DNA of 64,000 nucleotides, taken from assembly GCF_013394595.1 (NCBI RefSeq), contig NZ_CP053348.1:3940501-4004500 (forward strand), written 5' to 3'. The notes under the pieces are model-generated. The model made no database searches. It was not told where the DNA came from and worked only from the letters and a program-made list of their open reading frames with translations. Position 1 is the stretch's first letter. The number at the start of each line of letters is the position of its first letter. The DNA comes from Winogradskyella forsetii. GTDB taxonomy: Bacteria > Bacteroidota > Bacteroidia > Flavobacteriales > Flavobacteriaceae. Shown in pieces: positions 8,629 to 17,800 of the stretch. The position numbers and the translations under genes were made by a program.

Positions 8629-8954
8629 AGCGTTAACTTTTTATATTCTTCATCTAAAAAAGTGATGCAGTTTTCATTTAGCGTTTCAAATTGACGAATT
8701 AAGGATTTCCCATACGCCGTAACTTCAGTTCCTCCTCCATTTTTGCCGCCTATGTTCGTTACCAAAACCGGTTGTTCCGCCAAGGTTTCTATCTCATTGA
8801 GTAAGTTCCATGCTTTTTTATAAGACATTTGTAATGTTTTTGCTGCAGCACTTATAGATGCTGTTTCATCGACAGCTTTCAATAATTTAATCCGTCCATA
8901 ACCTATAAATGGTTTGCCTTCTTTTTCTATCCAAAGCCTAGATTTTATTTCCAT
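8625..8954 (-). CDS. ModE-like winged-helix regulator (DNA-binding domain only)
   Basis: About 109 residues matching the N-terminal winged helix-turn-helix of ModE: GYGRIKLLKAVDETASISAAAKTLQMSYKKAWNLLNEIE, then the wing GGKNGGGTEVTAYG. The molybdate-binding MOP domains of full ModE are missing, as in many short ModE-like proteins. I choose the ATG at 8954 rather than the upstream GTG-type start at 8975, because it overlaps the moeA stop as TAATG. Probably regulates this operon or molybdoenzyme genes (inference). Confidence 0.88.
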   Translation of the reverse strand: MEIKSRLWIEKEGKPFIGYGRIKLLKAVDETASISAAAKTLQMSYKKAWNLLNEIETLAEQPVLVTNIGGKNGGGTEVTAYGKSLIRQFETLNENCITFLDEEYKKLTL

Positions 8955-10129
8955 TACAGCTCTAGTTTTATACATTCAACTTCATCGTTTATTTTAACTT
9001 CAGCTGTTTCAGAATCCACACATATTAAGGCATTGCTCAACGCATAGGTGTATAACATTGCTGAACTTTGTCCCTGAAGAACTTCAACAGAATCTCCTTC
9101 TAATTTAGCTTTTAAAAAAAGTGTTTTTCCCGATGGATTTTTTATAGTCGTTTTACTATTCGCTATTACCCTTTTTAATTGATTGTTTTTATAACCTGAC
9201 ATTTTTCTCAATAGTGGAAGTGCATAAATATAAAAGCATGTCAAAGCAGAGGCTGGATTTCCAGGTAATGCAAACACATAAGTGTTTTTCTTTCTTCCAA
9301 ACCACAAGGGTTTACCAGGTTTTTGATTGATTTTGTAGAACAATTCTTCGACTTCATTTTCCAATAAGGCTTCTTTTACAAAATCGTAATCTCCGACAGA
9401 AATTCCGCCAGAAACCAATAATAAATCTTTTGTATTCAACACTTTTTCTATACTCGTTTTCGTTGCATCATAATCATCTTTTACACGAATGATTTCAATG
9501 TCTTTTATACCTATTTTTTGTAATGCCGCTTCAAGCATTATGGAATTGCTTTCGTATATTTTTCCTTGTTCTAACTCAGATCCCGGTTTTTGTAATTCAC
9601 TACCTGTAACCAATATGCCCACTTTTGGTATTTTATAAACTGTAACTGTTGTAATGCCTAAGCACGCCAAAAAACCAATTGCTGCTTCGTTTAGTTTGGT
9701 GTCCCTTTTTAATGCGATGTCCATTGTTTTTATCTGCTCGCCCGTTTTACGGATGTTAGCACATTGTGATGGCATTTTTTGAATATGAATCTTGTCGCCT
9801 ACCCGCTCAACGTGCTCTTGCATAATGACGGTGTCCGCGTTGTCTGGCACTAAAGCTCCAGTAAAAATCCTGACGGCTTCGCCTTCTTTTAAGACATAAT
9901 TATTTGAGTCTCCAGCTTTAGATTCTCCAACAATGGAATACTTGTCTTTGTCTGAATATTTAAACGCATAACCATCCATTGCAGATTGCCTAAATGGCGG
10001 CATGTTTATAGGCGAAAACACATCTTCAGACAACACCAAATTAAGCGCCTCGTTAAGACTTACCTCTTCGAAAAGGTATGTATCTGGAAATTCCGAAATT
10101 ATAGCTAATGCTGTTTTGACTGAAATCAT
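8954..10129 (-). CDS. moeA: Molybdopterin molybdenumtransferase
   Basis: About 391 residues. MoeA inserts molybdenum into adenylylated molybdopterin. Signatures: INMPPFRQSAMDGYAF, IFTGALVPDNADTVIMQEHV, GILVTGSEL, LLVSGGISVGDYDF and FALPGNPASALTCFYIY. First gene of the Moco operon. The start is set at the ATG at 10129: the longer start at 10156 would fall inside a perfect -7 promoter box (10154-10161), so it cannot be transcribed from it. Confidence 0.95.
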   Translation of the reverse strand: MISVKTALAIISEFPDTYLFEEVSLNEALNLVLSEDVFSPINMPPFRQSAMDGYAFKYSDKDKYSIVGESKAGDSNNYVLKEGEAVRIFTGALVPDNADTVIMQEHVERVGDKIHIQKMPSQCANIRKTGEQIKTMDIALKRDTKLNEAAIGFLACLGITTVTVYKIPKVGILVTGSELQKPGSELEQGKIYESNSIMLEAALQKIGIKDIEIIRVKDDYDATKTSIEKVLNTKDLLLVSGGISVGDYDFVKEALLENEVEELFYKINQKPGKPLWFGRKKNTYVFALPGNPASALTCFYIYALPLLRKMSGYKNNQLKRVIANSKTTIKNPSGKTLFLKAKLEGDSVEVLQGQSSAMLYTYALSNALICVDSETAEVKINDEVECIKLEL

Positions 10130-10153
10130 GCTACTTGAAGCGTTATATCCAAC

Positions 10154-10161
10154 CAAATATA
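10154..10161 (-). promoter_or_regulatory. Putative -7 promoter box of the Moco operon
   Basis: On the minus strand TATATTTG, a perfect TAnnTTTG, 24 bases upstream of the moeA ATG at 10129. It is the only good match upstream of the ten-gene operon. Confidence 0.5.
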
Positions 10162-10353
10162 ACGAAGATTTTGCAGTTTAAAACTTAGAAAAATGATTTT
10201 TATGTAATCACTAATTGATATGTGCTTTTTTGAGGATAGCGTTTATTTATTGCTTTGGACATAAACTTGGTGCGGATTTTAAAGTTTGTGAGAAAGGGAC
10301 ATCAGAATTTTACATGAAAAATCTAGAATTCAAATTGTATAAGGTTTAAGAAA

Positions 10354-11736
10354 TTAAAACTTAGGAACTACAATTGACGAATTAATCCAGCAACCAATCT
10401 CAATCGTCTTCCCAGCCATATCGCGAAGAAACACTTCTTGCTTTGTGGGAGCCTTAGCTTCGTAATTGGCCACGTATTCATTGACCTTCTTTTGTAATGT
10501 AGGGTCTAACCTAGACGCCTTTTTTACTTCTTTTGCTGCCAACCAATAAACGGCTCTTTTATAAAAATTATCATTACCACAATCTTTGGCACTATCATTA
10601 TACATTTCGCCAATCGATAAATGTGGTTTTCCATTAGATGGATTTAAATTTAAAGCCTTATTGAAGTAATTTCTGGCCTTACTATATTGTTTTTGGTTTT
10701 TAAGAATAACACCTATTCTAATTGCCAAATTTGATTTTTTAAAGGCATCCGTTTCTAGTTGATAAGCTTCTTCCAGATATTGATTAGCTTCAGCAGTTTT
10801 ACCATTTTTTATTAAGAGTGTGGCAACAAAAATTTTTGTATCTGCAGAAGGTGAAATTTCATCATATTGTTTTACAAGCTTTTCATAAAGTGGATCCTCA
10901 GTACATTCCTTATGGTACATTCTGCTAACACTTCGTTTCAACCAAACCGCATCGTTTTTATAGGTCTCGAAGTCCTTCGTATAAAGTGGGATTAAGTTTT
11001 CGCAGACCGCTCTAATATCTAGCTTAGCATTGATATTCTGTTGAATGAGCGCGTAGTTTTCAAGATAACTTTCACAGACTGTTTTTAGGTTGTCCTCTTT
11101 ATTAGTAAGTGATTGGCCACTTTCCAGTTTTTCAATTAAACCATTAAGTTTTTCTGAGTAGTTTTGGATTTCACTTTCAATTTTCTCATTAATATTGTCA
11201 TACGTGTTAAATAATTCTGCATCCGTTTTTTTTCCTTCATCAAAAAGGTTTACCATTACTGAAAAATAAGAATAAAGACTTTTTGGATGCGTGAAGGTTT
11301 TCGAATCCGTTTTAAAAGCAGCATTAAAACAATTATATAAGTCATCCTGGGTTTTTCCGAGTTCATCTTTATAGTCGTATTTTAACTGACAAGCCTTAGC
11401 CTCATACTCTCCCTTTGGTGTTCTGCTCGTAAAATAATGTTGTCGCTCTTGCCACAAAACAATCAAATCTTCAATAAACCGTTGCTTTTCTTTTCCTTCA
11501 GAAGTATCAATTTTATGATTGAGTATTTTTTCACCATCTATATAAATGGCTATATTCAAGTCCGGACAATTGTTTTTCACATATAACCACGGTTCATAAG
11601 CCTCATTATATTTTTTTGCTTTTACATCTTCATGAAAAAATGATAGCTTCGTATTGCATTCGACTTCTTTTTGAGCATTCATGACTCCAATACAGAATAC
11701 CAAAAAGATAAAAAAGAGGGTTGATTTACTTGTCAT
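10354..11736 (-). CDS. Exported tetratricopeptide-repeat protein
   Basis: 460 residues. A signal peptide (SKSTLFFIFLVFCIGVMNAQ) implies export. The body is helical; the C-terminal third holds TPR-like units, clearest at KNQKQYSKARNYFNKALNLNPSNGKPHLSIG. Family resemblance is to Bacteroidota TPR proteins of unknown role, possibly outer-membrane associated scaffolds. It is monocistronic, between the Moco operon and tRNA-Leu, with about 220 bases upstream to the tRNA operon. No enzymatic motif seen. Confidence 0.75.
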   Translation of the reverse strand: MTSKSTLFFIFLVFCIGVMNAQKEVECNTKLSFFHEDVKAKKYNEAYEPWLYVKNNCPDLNIAIYIDGEKILNHKIDTSEGKEKQRFIEDLIVLWQERQHYFTSRTPKGEYEAKACQLKYDYKDELGKTQDDLYNCFNAAFKTDSKTFTHPKSLYSYFSVMVNLFDEGKKTDAELFNTYDNINEKIESEIQNYSEKLNGLIEKLESGQSLTNKEDNLKTVCESYLENYALIQQNINAKLDIRAVCENLIPLYTKDFETYKNDAVWLKRSVSRMYHKECTEDPLYEKLVKQYDEISPSADTKIFVATLLIKNGKTAEANQYLEEAYQLETDAFKKSNLAIRIGVILKNQKQYSKARNYFNKALNLNPSNGKPHLSIGEMYNDSAKDCGNDNFYKRAVYWLAAKEVKKASRLDPTLQKKVNEYVANYEAKAPTKQEVFLRDMAGKTIEIGCWINSSIVVPKF

Positions 11737-11888
11737 AATAAGGTTGATTTTAAGTTAGCGCAACACACTAAAAAATAATGAATTGCACATTAAAAAGCCA
11801 CAAAAGATGTGCCAAATAAAGAACTGTCTTTTTCTAAAGTAAAGCCGAAGTATACTTAAAATTTAGGTATATAAGTTTTGAAAATAAA

Positions 11889-11918
11889 TAAACCTCCAAC
11901 CAATAAAGGTTGAAGGTT
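11889..11918 (-). terminator. Rho-independent terminator after tRNA-Leu
   Basis: Minus-strand hairpin AAACCTTCAACC / GGTTGGAGGTTT (one G-U pair), loop TTTATT, followed by a T-rich tail, just downstream of the tRNA. Confidence 0.8.
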
Positions 11919-11924
11919 TCACTG

Positions 11925-12006
11925 TACTCAAGGTGGGAATCGAACCCACACGACCGAAGTCACTGGATTTTGAATCCAGCGCGTCTACCAATTCCGCCAC
12001 TTGAGC
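11925..12006 (-). tRNA. tRNA-Leu (anticodon CAA)
   Basis: 82-nt class II tRNA. Acceptor GCTCAAG pairs with CTTGAGT (a G-U at the first pair) with discriminator A. The D-arm region contains GGAATTGGTAGACGC. The anticodon stem CTGGA/TCCAG carries loop TTCAAAA, giving CAA (reads UUG). A short variable arm and the T arm GTGGGTTCGATTCCCAC follow. CCA is not encoded. Confidence 0.96.
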
Positions 12007-12084
12007 GATTAAAATTGGAAATTAGCATTCCCAACCCTATCTTCGATTGATAACTGCAATTTAGCCCCAATAATTATCGGGATG

Positions 12085-12111
12085 CAAAAATAGAAAATTA
12101 TTTCTGTCAAA
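12085..12111 (-). promoter_or_regulatory. Promoter for tRNA-Leu
   Basis: Minus strand TTTG (12108-12111), 15-base spacer, TATTTTTG (12085-12092): a good Bacteroidota -33/-7 pair. It leaves a leader of about 75 nt before the tRNA, to be removed by RNase P. Confidence 0.55.
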
Positions 12112-12137
12112 CAATCAAAATTACCACGTTTTATGCT

Positions 12138-12166
12138 TTTTGTAGCAAAATAATTTTCTAAATTTG
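12138..12166 (+). promoter_or_regulatory. Promoter for prs
   Basis: TTTTG (12138-12142), 16-base spacer, TAAATTTG (12159-12166), 48 bases before the prs ATG. Perfect -7 consensus, divergent from the tRNA promoter. Confidence 0.55.
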
Positions 12167-12214
12167 ACAACACTCATAATCCCAACACTATACCAACTAA
12201 ATAACTGATATCAA

Positions 12215-13156
12215 ATGCCATACGAAACCAAAGAAGCCAAATTTTTTGCATGTACACAAAGCACAGACCTTGCCGAACAAATAACTGAAGCCTATGGCGT
12301 TAAACTCGGAAATGTTATTACATCAACTTATAGTGATGGTGAATTTCAGCCATCTTACGAAGAATCGATAAGAGGCACTCGGGTTTTTATCATAGGATCT
12401 ACACATCCAGGTCCTAAAAATTTGATGGAAATGCTTTTAATGATAGATGCAGCCAAACGTGCTTCTGCAAGGCACATCACAGCGGTTATGCCTTATTTTG
12501 GTTGGGCAAGACAAGATAGAAAGGATAAACCTAGAGTACCAATTGCTGCAAAATTAGTGGCCAAAATGTTAGAAGCTGCTGGTGCAACACGTATTATAAC
12601 TATGGATTTACATGCTGATCAAATTCAAGGCTTCTTTGAAAGACCTGTAGATCATTTGTTCGCTTCAACCATATTTTTACCATATTTAAAAAGTTTAAAC
12701 TTAGATAACCTCACTATAGCATCTCCAGATATGGGAGGTTCTAAACGCGCCTATGCCTACTCAAAAGCCTTACAAAGTGACGTCGTTATTTGTTATAAAC
12801 AACGTGCAAAAGCTAATGTCATTTCCCACATGGAATTGATTGGAGACGTTACTGGTAAAAACGTAGTTTTGGTTGATGATATGGTTGATACGGCGGGTAC
12901 ATTAACAAAAGCCGCAGATTTAATGATGGAACGTGGCGCACTGAGTGTTAGAGCTATTTGTACCCACCCCATTTTATCTGGTTCTGCCTATGAAAAATTA
13001 GAAAATTCTAAACTTGAAGAATTAATTGTAACCAATTCTATTCCGTTAAAGCAAGAAAGCAAAAAATTAAAAGTTTTAAGTTGTGCAAATTTATTCGCCG
13101 AAGTCATGCATCATGTACACCATAACGAGTCTATTAGCAACAAATTTATAATGTAA
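12215..13156 (+). CDS. prs: Ribose-phosphate pyrophosphokinase
   Basis: 313 residues, usual class I PRPP synthetase length. Makes PRPP from ribose 5-phosphate and ATP for purine, pyrimidine, His, Trp and NAD synthesis. Signatures: YSDGEFQPSYEESIRG, MPYFGWARQDRKDKPR (ATP flexible loop), TMDLHADQIQGFF, SPDMGGSKRAYAYSKAL, and the PRPP-binding loop VVLVDDMVDTAGTLTKAAD. It is followed by the L25 gene, a common bacterial pairing, but each has its own promoter box. Confidence 0.97.
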   Translation: MPYETKEAKFFACTQSTDLAEQITEAYGVKLGNVITSTYSDGEFQPSYEESIRGTRVFIIGSTHPGPKNLMEMLLMIDAAKRASARHITAVMPYFGWARQDRKDKPRVPIAAKLVAKMLEAAGATRIITMDLHADQIQGFFERPVDHLFASTIFLPYLKSLNLDNLTIASPDMGGSKRAYAYSKALQSDVVICYKQRAKANVISHMELIGDVTGKNVVLVDDMVDTAGTLTKAADLMMERGALSVRAICTHPILSGSAYEKLENSKLEELIVTNSIPLKQESKKLKVLSCANLFAEVMHHVHHNESISNKFIM

Positions 13157-13278
13157 CTTCAGCCGTTAAACCTCTATTTATCAAAAGACTTCCTGTTCAA
13201 AAATGTTGGTTTAACCTCACATAATTGGGGCTAGATAAAAAATAGTCGCATTACACTAGTAATTTCATATAATATGAC

Positions 13279-13286
13279 TAAATTTG
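13279..13286 (+). promoter_or_regulatory. Putative -7 promoter box for rplY
   Basis: TAAATTTG, the same octamer as the prs box, 86 bases before the chosen ATG at 13373. It leaves a leader of about 80 nt. Confidence 0.45.
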
Positions 13287-13372
13287 CAGCCCTCTAAAGC
13301 AGAATCTGCTAAATGAGGACAAACCCTTATAATGAGGGAATTAATTTTTTTAATAAACAAACATTTCAAAAA

Positions 13373-14038
13373 ATGAAATCAATTACAATCGACGGATCTC
13401 AAAGAGAAAGCGTGGGCAAAAAGTCAACTAAAGCCTTACGTAATGCTGGTCAGGTTCCTTGCGTATTATACGGAGGAGAGGCTAAGCCAGTACATTTTAC
13501 TTCGCCAGAGCTAGCGTTTTCAAAACTCGTGTACACACCAAATGCGCATACAGTTGTGATTAACCTAGATAATGGTGACAGTTTTAATGCAGTAATGCAG
13601 GACATTCAGTTTCATCCTGTAACAGACAGAATTATGCACGTAGATTTTTATGAAATCTATGAGAACAAAACTATTACCATGGAAATTCCTGTAAAAACCA
13701 TAGGATCTTCCAAAGGTGTAATGAATGGTGGTAACCTAAGAATGCCTTACCGTAAACTTAGAGTAAAAGCTATCCCTTCTAAATTACCGGATTTTATAGA
13801 AATCGATATTACGCCGTTGAAAATTGGAGATAAAGTCTATATTTCTGAATTGAAAAATGAAGATTATAGCTTAATCCACCCTGATAATACGGTTGTTTGT
13901 CAAGTAAGACGTAGTAGATTAGCTATTGTTGATACAGACGACGAAGATGAAGAAGAAGGAGTTGAAGGAGAAGAAGGAACTGAAGCAGGAGATGTGCCAG
14001 CAACTGAAACTGATGATGTTGCAGCAGTAAAAGAATAG
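13373..14038 (+). CDS. rplY: 50S ribosomal protein L25 / general stress protein Ctc
   Basis: About 221 residues: an N-terminal L25 domain binding 5S rRNA ([27 protein letters not shown]) and the C-terminal TL5/Ctc beta domain ([36 protein letters not shown]). It ends in an acidic tail rich in Glu, Asp and Thr, typical of Bacteroidota L25. I start at 13373, because an in-frame ATG at 13313 would add 20 residues that do not resemble the family. Confidence 0.93.
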   Translation: MKSITIDGSQRESVGKKSTKALRNAGQVPCVLYGGEAKPVHFTSPELAFSKLVYTPNAHTVVINLDNGDSFNAVMQDIQFHPVTDRIMHVDFYEIYENKTITMEIPVKTIGSSKGVMNGGNLRMPYRKLRVKAIPSKLPDFIEIDITPLKIGDKVYISELKNEDYSLIHPDNTVVCQVRRSRLAIVDTDDEDEEEGVEGEEGTEAGDVPATETDDVAAVKE

Positions 14039-14066
14039 ATAAAACCCTATTTCAAATATTTCAAAA

Positions 14067-14095
14067 GCATTCTATTTATAGGATGCTTTTTTTAT
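14067..14095 (+). terminator. Terminator after rplY
   Basis: Stem AGCATTCTA / TAGGATGCT (one G-U pair), loop TTTA, followed by a run of seven T. Confidence 0.8.
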
Positions 14096-14119
14096 TTTTA
14101 CGAAAATTGAAAATGCACC

Positions 14120-14752
14120 ATGTGTAATTTTTTAAAAAAATGGTTCGGTTTTAATGATAAGGCAGAACTCACAGAAGAAGACAAAATGAAAAAATTCTTA
14201 ATCGTTGGCTTAGGAAACATAGGCGAGAAATATGCCAATACCAGACATAATATCGGTTTTAAAATTCTCGATTATTTAGCCGAATCTAATGACCTAACCT
14301 TTGAAACCGTAAAACTTGGGGATGTTACTACATTGAAAATAAAAGGGAGAACACTTATACTCTTAAAGCCAAGTACCTACATGAACCTCAGCGGAAAAGC
14401 CATAAAATATTGGTTGGAAAAAGAAAAAATATCTTTAGAAAACCTATTAGTGGTGACCGATGACTTAAATCTTCCATTCGGATCACTTCGGCTTAAAACT
14501 AAAGGAAGCGATGGAGGCCATAACGGCTTAAAAGATGCACAAGATAAATTACAAACCGTAAAATACAACCGTTTCAGATTTGGTATTAGCGATGAATTCA
14601 GTAAAGGAAGACAGGTGGATTATGTTTTGGGTGAATGGAATGAAGAAGAAAACGCTAAACTCAAGGAACGCCTAAAAATTTCAGCAGAACTTATAAAATC
14701 ATTCGCATTAGCTGGCGTAAATACAACCATGAATCAATTTAACGGCAAATGA
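14120..14752 (+). CDS. pth: Peptidyl-tRNA hydrolase
   Basis: 210 residues. Releases tRNA from prematurely terminated peptidyl-tRNAs. Core motifs: FLIVGLGNIGEKYANTRHNIGF with the catalytic His, KPSTYMNLSGKA, VVTDDLNLPFG, and GSDGGHNGLK. A 22-residue basic/acidic N-terminal extension precedes MKKFLIVGL. Similar extensions occur in Flavobacteria, so I keep the ATG at 14120; the ATG at 14186 is the alternative. Confidence 0.94.
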   Translation: MCNFLKKWFGFNDKAELTEEDKMKKFLIVGLGNIGEKYANTRHNIGFKILDYLAESNDLTFETVKLGDVTTLKIKGRTLILLKPSTYMNLSGKAIKYWLEKEKISLENLLVVTDDLNLPFGSLRLKTKGSDGGHNGLKDAQDKLQTVKYNRFRFGISDEFSKGRQVDYVLGEWNEEENAKLKERLKISAELIKSFALAGVNTTMNQFNGK

Positions 14753-14763
14753 ATTCAACAAAA

Positions 14764-14796
14764 AAGCCGTCTGAAATCATTAGTTTTCAGACGGCT
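14764..14796. terminator. Bidirectional terminator between pth and the protease gene
   Basis: Stem AAGCCGTCTGAAA / TTTCAGACGGCTT with A-rich 5' and T-rich 3' flanks. Serves the convergent genes pth (+) and the metalloprotease (-). Confidence 0.88.
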
Positions 14797-14817
14797 TATT
14801 TAAATTTCAAATCGTAA

Positions 14818-17800
14818 TTAGTTCACAACAATTTTTTTAATTACAGTATGAAGTCCATCTTCGACTTCTACTAAATACATACCAGATTGAACCTGGTTCA
14901 GATTTATTTGTTGTTCTAATATTTGCGCAGAATCATACTGTTCTTCAAAAATTCGTCTTCCATTGATATCATAAACCGTAATATCAATTTTATTTGATTG
15001 CGGATGACGCATTGAGATATTAAAGGTTCCATTATTTGGATTCGGATAAACATTGAAATCCGTAGTATTATCAACCTCATTCACAGATAATGTAGGTAAT
15101 ACACATAATTCTAAAGTGAACTCATCAATTGAGCCACCGTCATTGTTTGCAACATCGACTACTGTTAAAATCCAATCTCCTGTGGCAACTTCTCCATACA
15201 AAACTGAAATATCATCTTCTGGCAAAAAACTACCAGTAAATGGGGCGGAACCAAAAGTAATTGATGTAGCAGCTTCGCCATCAAATATAGTATTTGTATA
15301 GTTATTTCCACTACCTCCATTATTATTTGATAATTCTACAACCGTTCCACTCGGACTAGTTAATGACATAACCAAATCGTCTGTATAACTATGAGGAATA
15401 TTTATTAAGACGTTTACATCAGAAACCTCACCATCATCCTTAATTGTTAGTGTCGAGGTGTATGTAATGTTTCCAACATTAGTTATAGTAATGGGTGTAT
15501 CTGTTGCTGAAGTCATGCTACATTCAAAATCACAAACATCTCCTATCCCATTTCCATTGGCATCAGCTTGATCTGTATTCGCATTTAAAGGACAATTATC
15601 GCTATCGTTTAAAATAGTATCACCATCAATATCATCGTCACAGACATCACCAATACCGTCTCCATCTAAATCTGCCTGATCAAAATTTGCTGTCATCGGA
15701 CAATTATCTGAATCATTGGGAATGCCATCATTATCGTCATCAGGTTGCTGAACACCGCATATTTCAATGGACCAGCTGTCTAAAGTGCCTGTAACAAACC
15801 GAAAGTCGTCAGATGCATTTAACGTCCAATCGCCACTGGATAAGATGCCATTATTTAAAACTGACAAATCTCCTTCGGGTTGAAAAGTACCTGTAAAAGG
15901 TGCTGTACCTGCAGTTATTGATGTAGTCGCAGCGTCATCAAATACTGTGTTAATAAAATCATCTCCATTTCCGCCATTTTCGGCAGATAGTAAAATTTCA
16001 GTGCCGTTTGGTGCAATTAATTTTAAAGCGACATCCGCTATCCAATTGTGGGAAACATTTACAGTAACGTTAATGTCGGTTATTATTGCTGCTGTTGACA
16101 CATTTATAATTGAATTTACGCCAATACTATTATTATCTGGAATATTAAGTGGTGTATCTGAAGAATCATAAGACGCACAAGAAATATTTGCCGTTGTAAA
16201 GCTCGATTGATAATAAATACCAGAACCACAATCATTATTGCTTCTCACTCTCCAAAAATACAATGTGGTAACATCTAAAGTGGTAACTGTAAATGTAGGA
16301 CTATCAACCACGGATCCTGCAACAATATCAGTGAAAGCTGCATTAGTCGCAATATCAATTTCATAAGACGTTGCATTAGGATCAGCTTCCCAAGTAAAAA
16401 CAGCGGCATCTGCAGGCGTATCGTCAGATCCATCTGTAGGTGTTAATAAATTTAATGTTGAAAAACTAGTATCATATACAGTAAATTCTACATCAGCTGT
16501 TTTAGCTAAAGCACCAGAAGTACCAACCAAAGTAAATGGATAGTTTCCATTAGTTAAGCTTCCTATACCATCAACAGTAACCGTTACCGAAGTATCATCT
16601 GTAGTCGCTGTAGAAGGTGAGAATGTTGCCGTTGCACCGGCTGGCAAACCTAAGGCACTAAAAGTAGTTTCATCACTGAACCCTAAAAAGGTATTGTACG
16701 TAAAAGAAAATACCGCATCATCTGGAGCACAAACATTTAAATCACTATCGGCAACATTGAGTACAAATTCTGATTCCTGTATACTAAAGTTTATAGGATT
16801 TATAGCATAAAAAATATTGTTATGGCCTTCTACCTTAACTCTAACCGTAGCAGAATCACCTCCTATAATTGGGACGGTGATATTATGAGATCCATCATTA
16901 GGTACTTCAGTTGCAACAACAAAAGGATAAGTATAGCCACCATCTGTAGAAAGCATAATGTTAACGGTTGGTGTATTAACAGCACCTCCATCTGTATTGG
17001 CCACATCCCAAGTTATGGTTTGGTTAGAGCCAGCATCCCAAATTTCGTTTGTCGTCTGAGAGGTTACCATAAAAGGGCCAGCGGCATCTTCAACCAAGAC
17101 CGTCATAAAATCAAAATCACTTTGCGGTGTTTGCCCTACGCCGTTTGCTTCACTTCTGTCTCTAACAGTCAACGCAAAATTTAAAGGTCTCCCAACATTT
17201 GAAACCGTTTCCCAAGATGAATTATCTACCGTTACAACAGGATTGGTTTCTGTTAATTGACCAGATATAACCCGTTCAATAATGGGCATATATCGATCTG
17301 GAGTCGTACTTGGCGGTCTGGATCTCCAAACAGCTCCAGTAGTTTTATCGGGCCCAAAATTTCCAGTATTAGTCGTGCCATCATCTATTTGCTCCCAAGT
17401 ATAAGTTAGTAGGTCACCTCCATCCGTATCCGTAGCATTTCCTTTTAACACAAAAGCCGTCCCTAAAGGAATTGTATAGTCTAAACCGGCATCTGCAACA
17501 GGAGGATTATTTGTTATGGTAGAACCCACCCAACAGGTATTACTTTCTAAATTATTTAAAATTTGAGTAATACTCGCATAATGAAAATAAGGATCAGAAT
17601 AATTTTGTACATTACTATTGGTTATGCCTGCATATCCCATTATAGTTGTGCCACTTCCTGGTTCCATATTTACTCCAGTACCTTCAGAAAAATGAGAATA
17701 AGTATGGTTGGCTCCCATTTGATGGCCTATTTCATGTGGTACATAATCAATATCGAAGAAATCGGTCATATAAGGTCCACCATTATTATCTGTAAATTCA

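Noticed and set aside
10217..10351. Short plus-strand ORF between moeA and the TPR gene
   Set aside because: TTG start, no ribosome site, no recognised motif; the 200-base gap otherwise holds only the moeA promoter.
11925..12006. Genomic island integrated at tRNA-Leu
   Set aside because: No integrase, direct repeat of the tRNA end, or foreign gene content was seen on either side.
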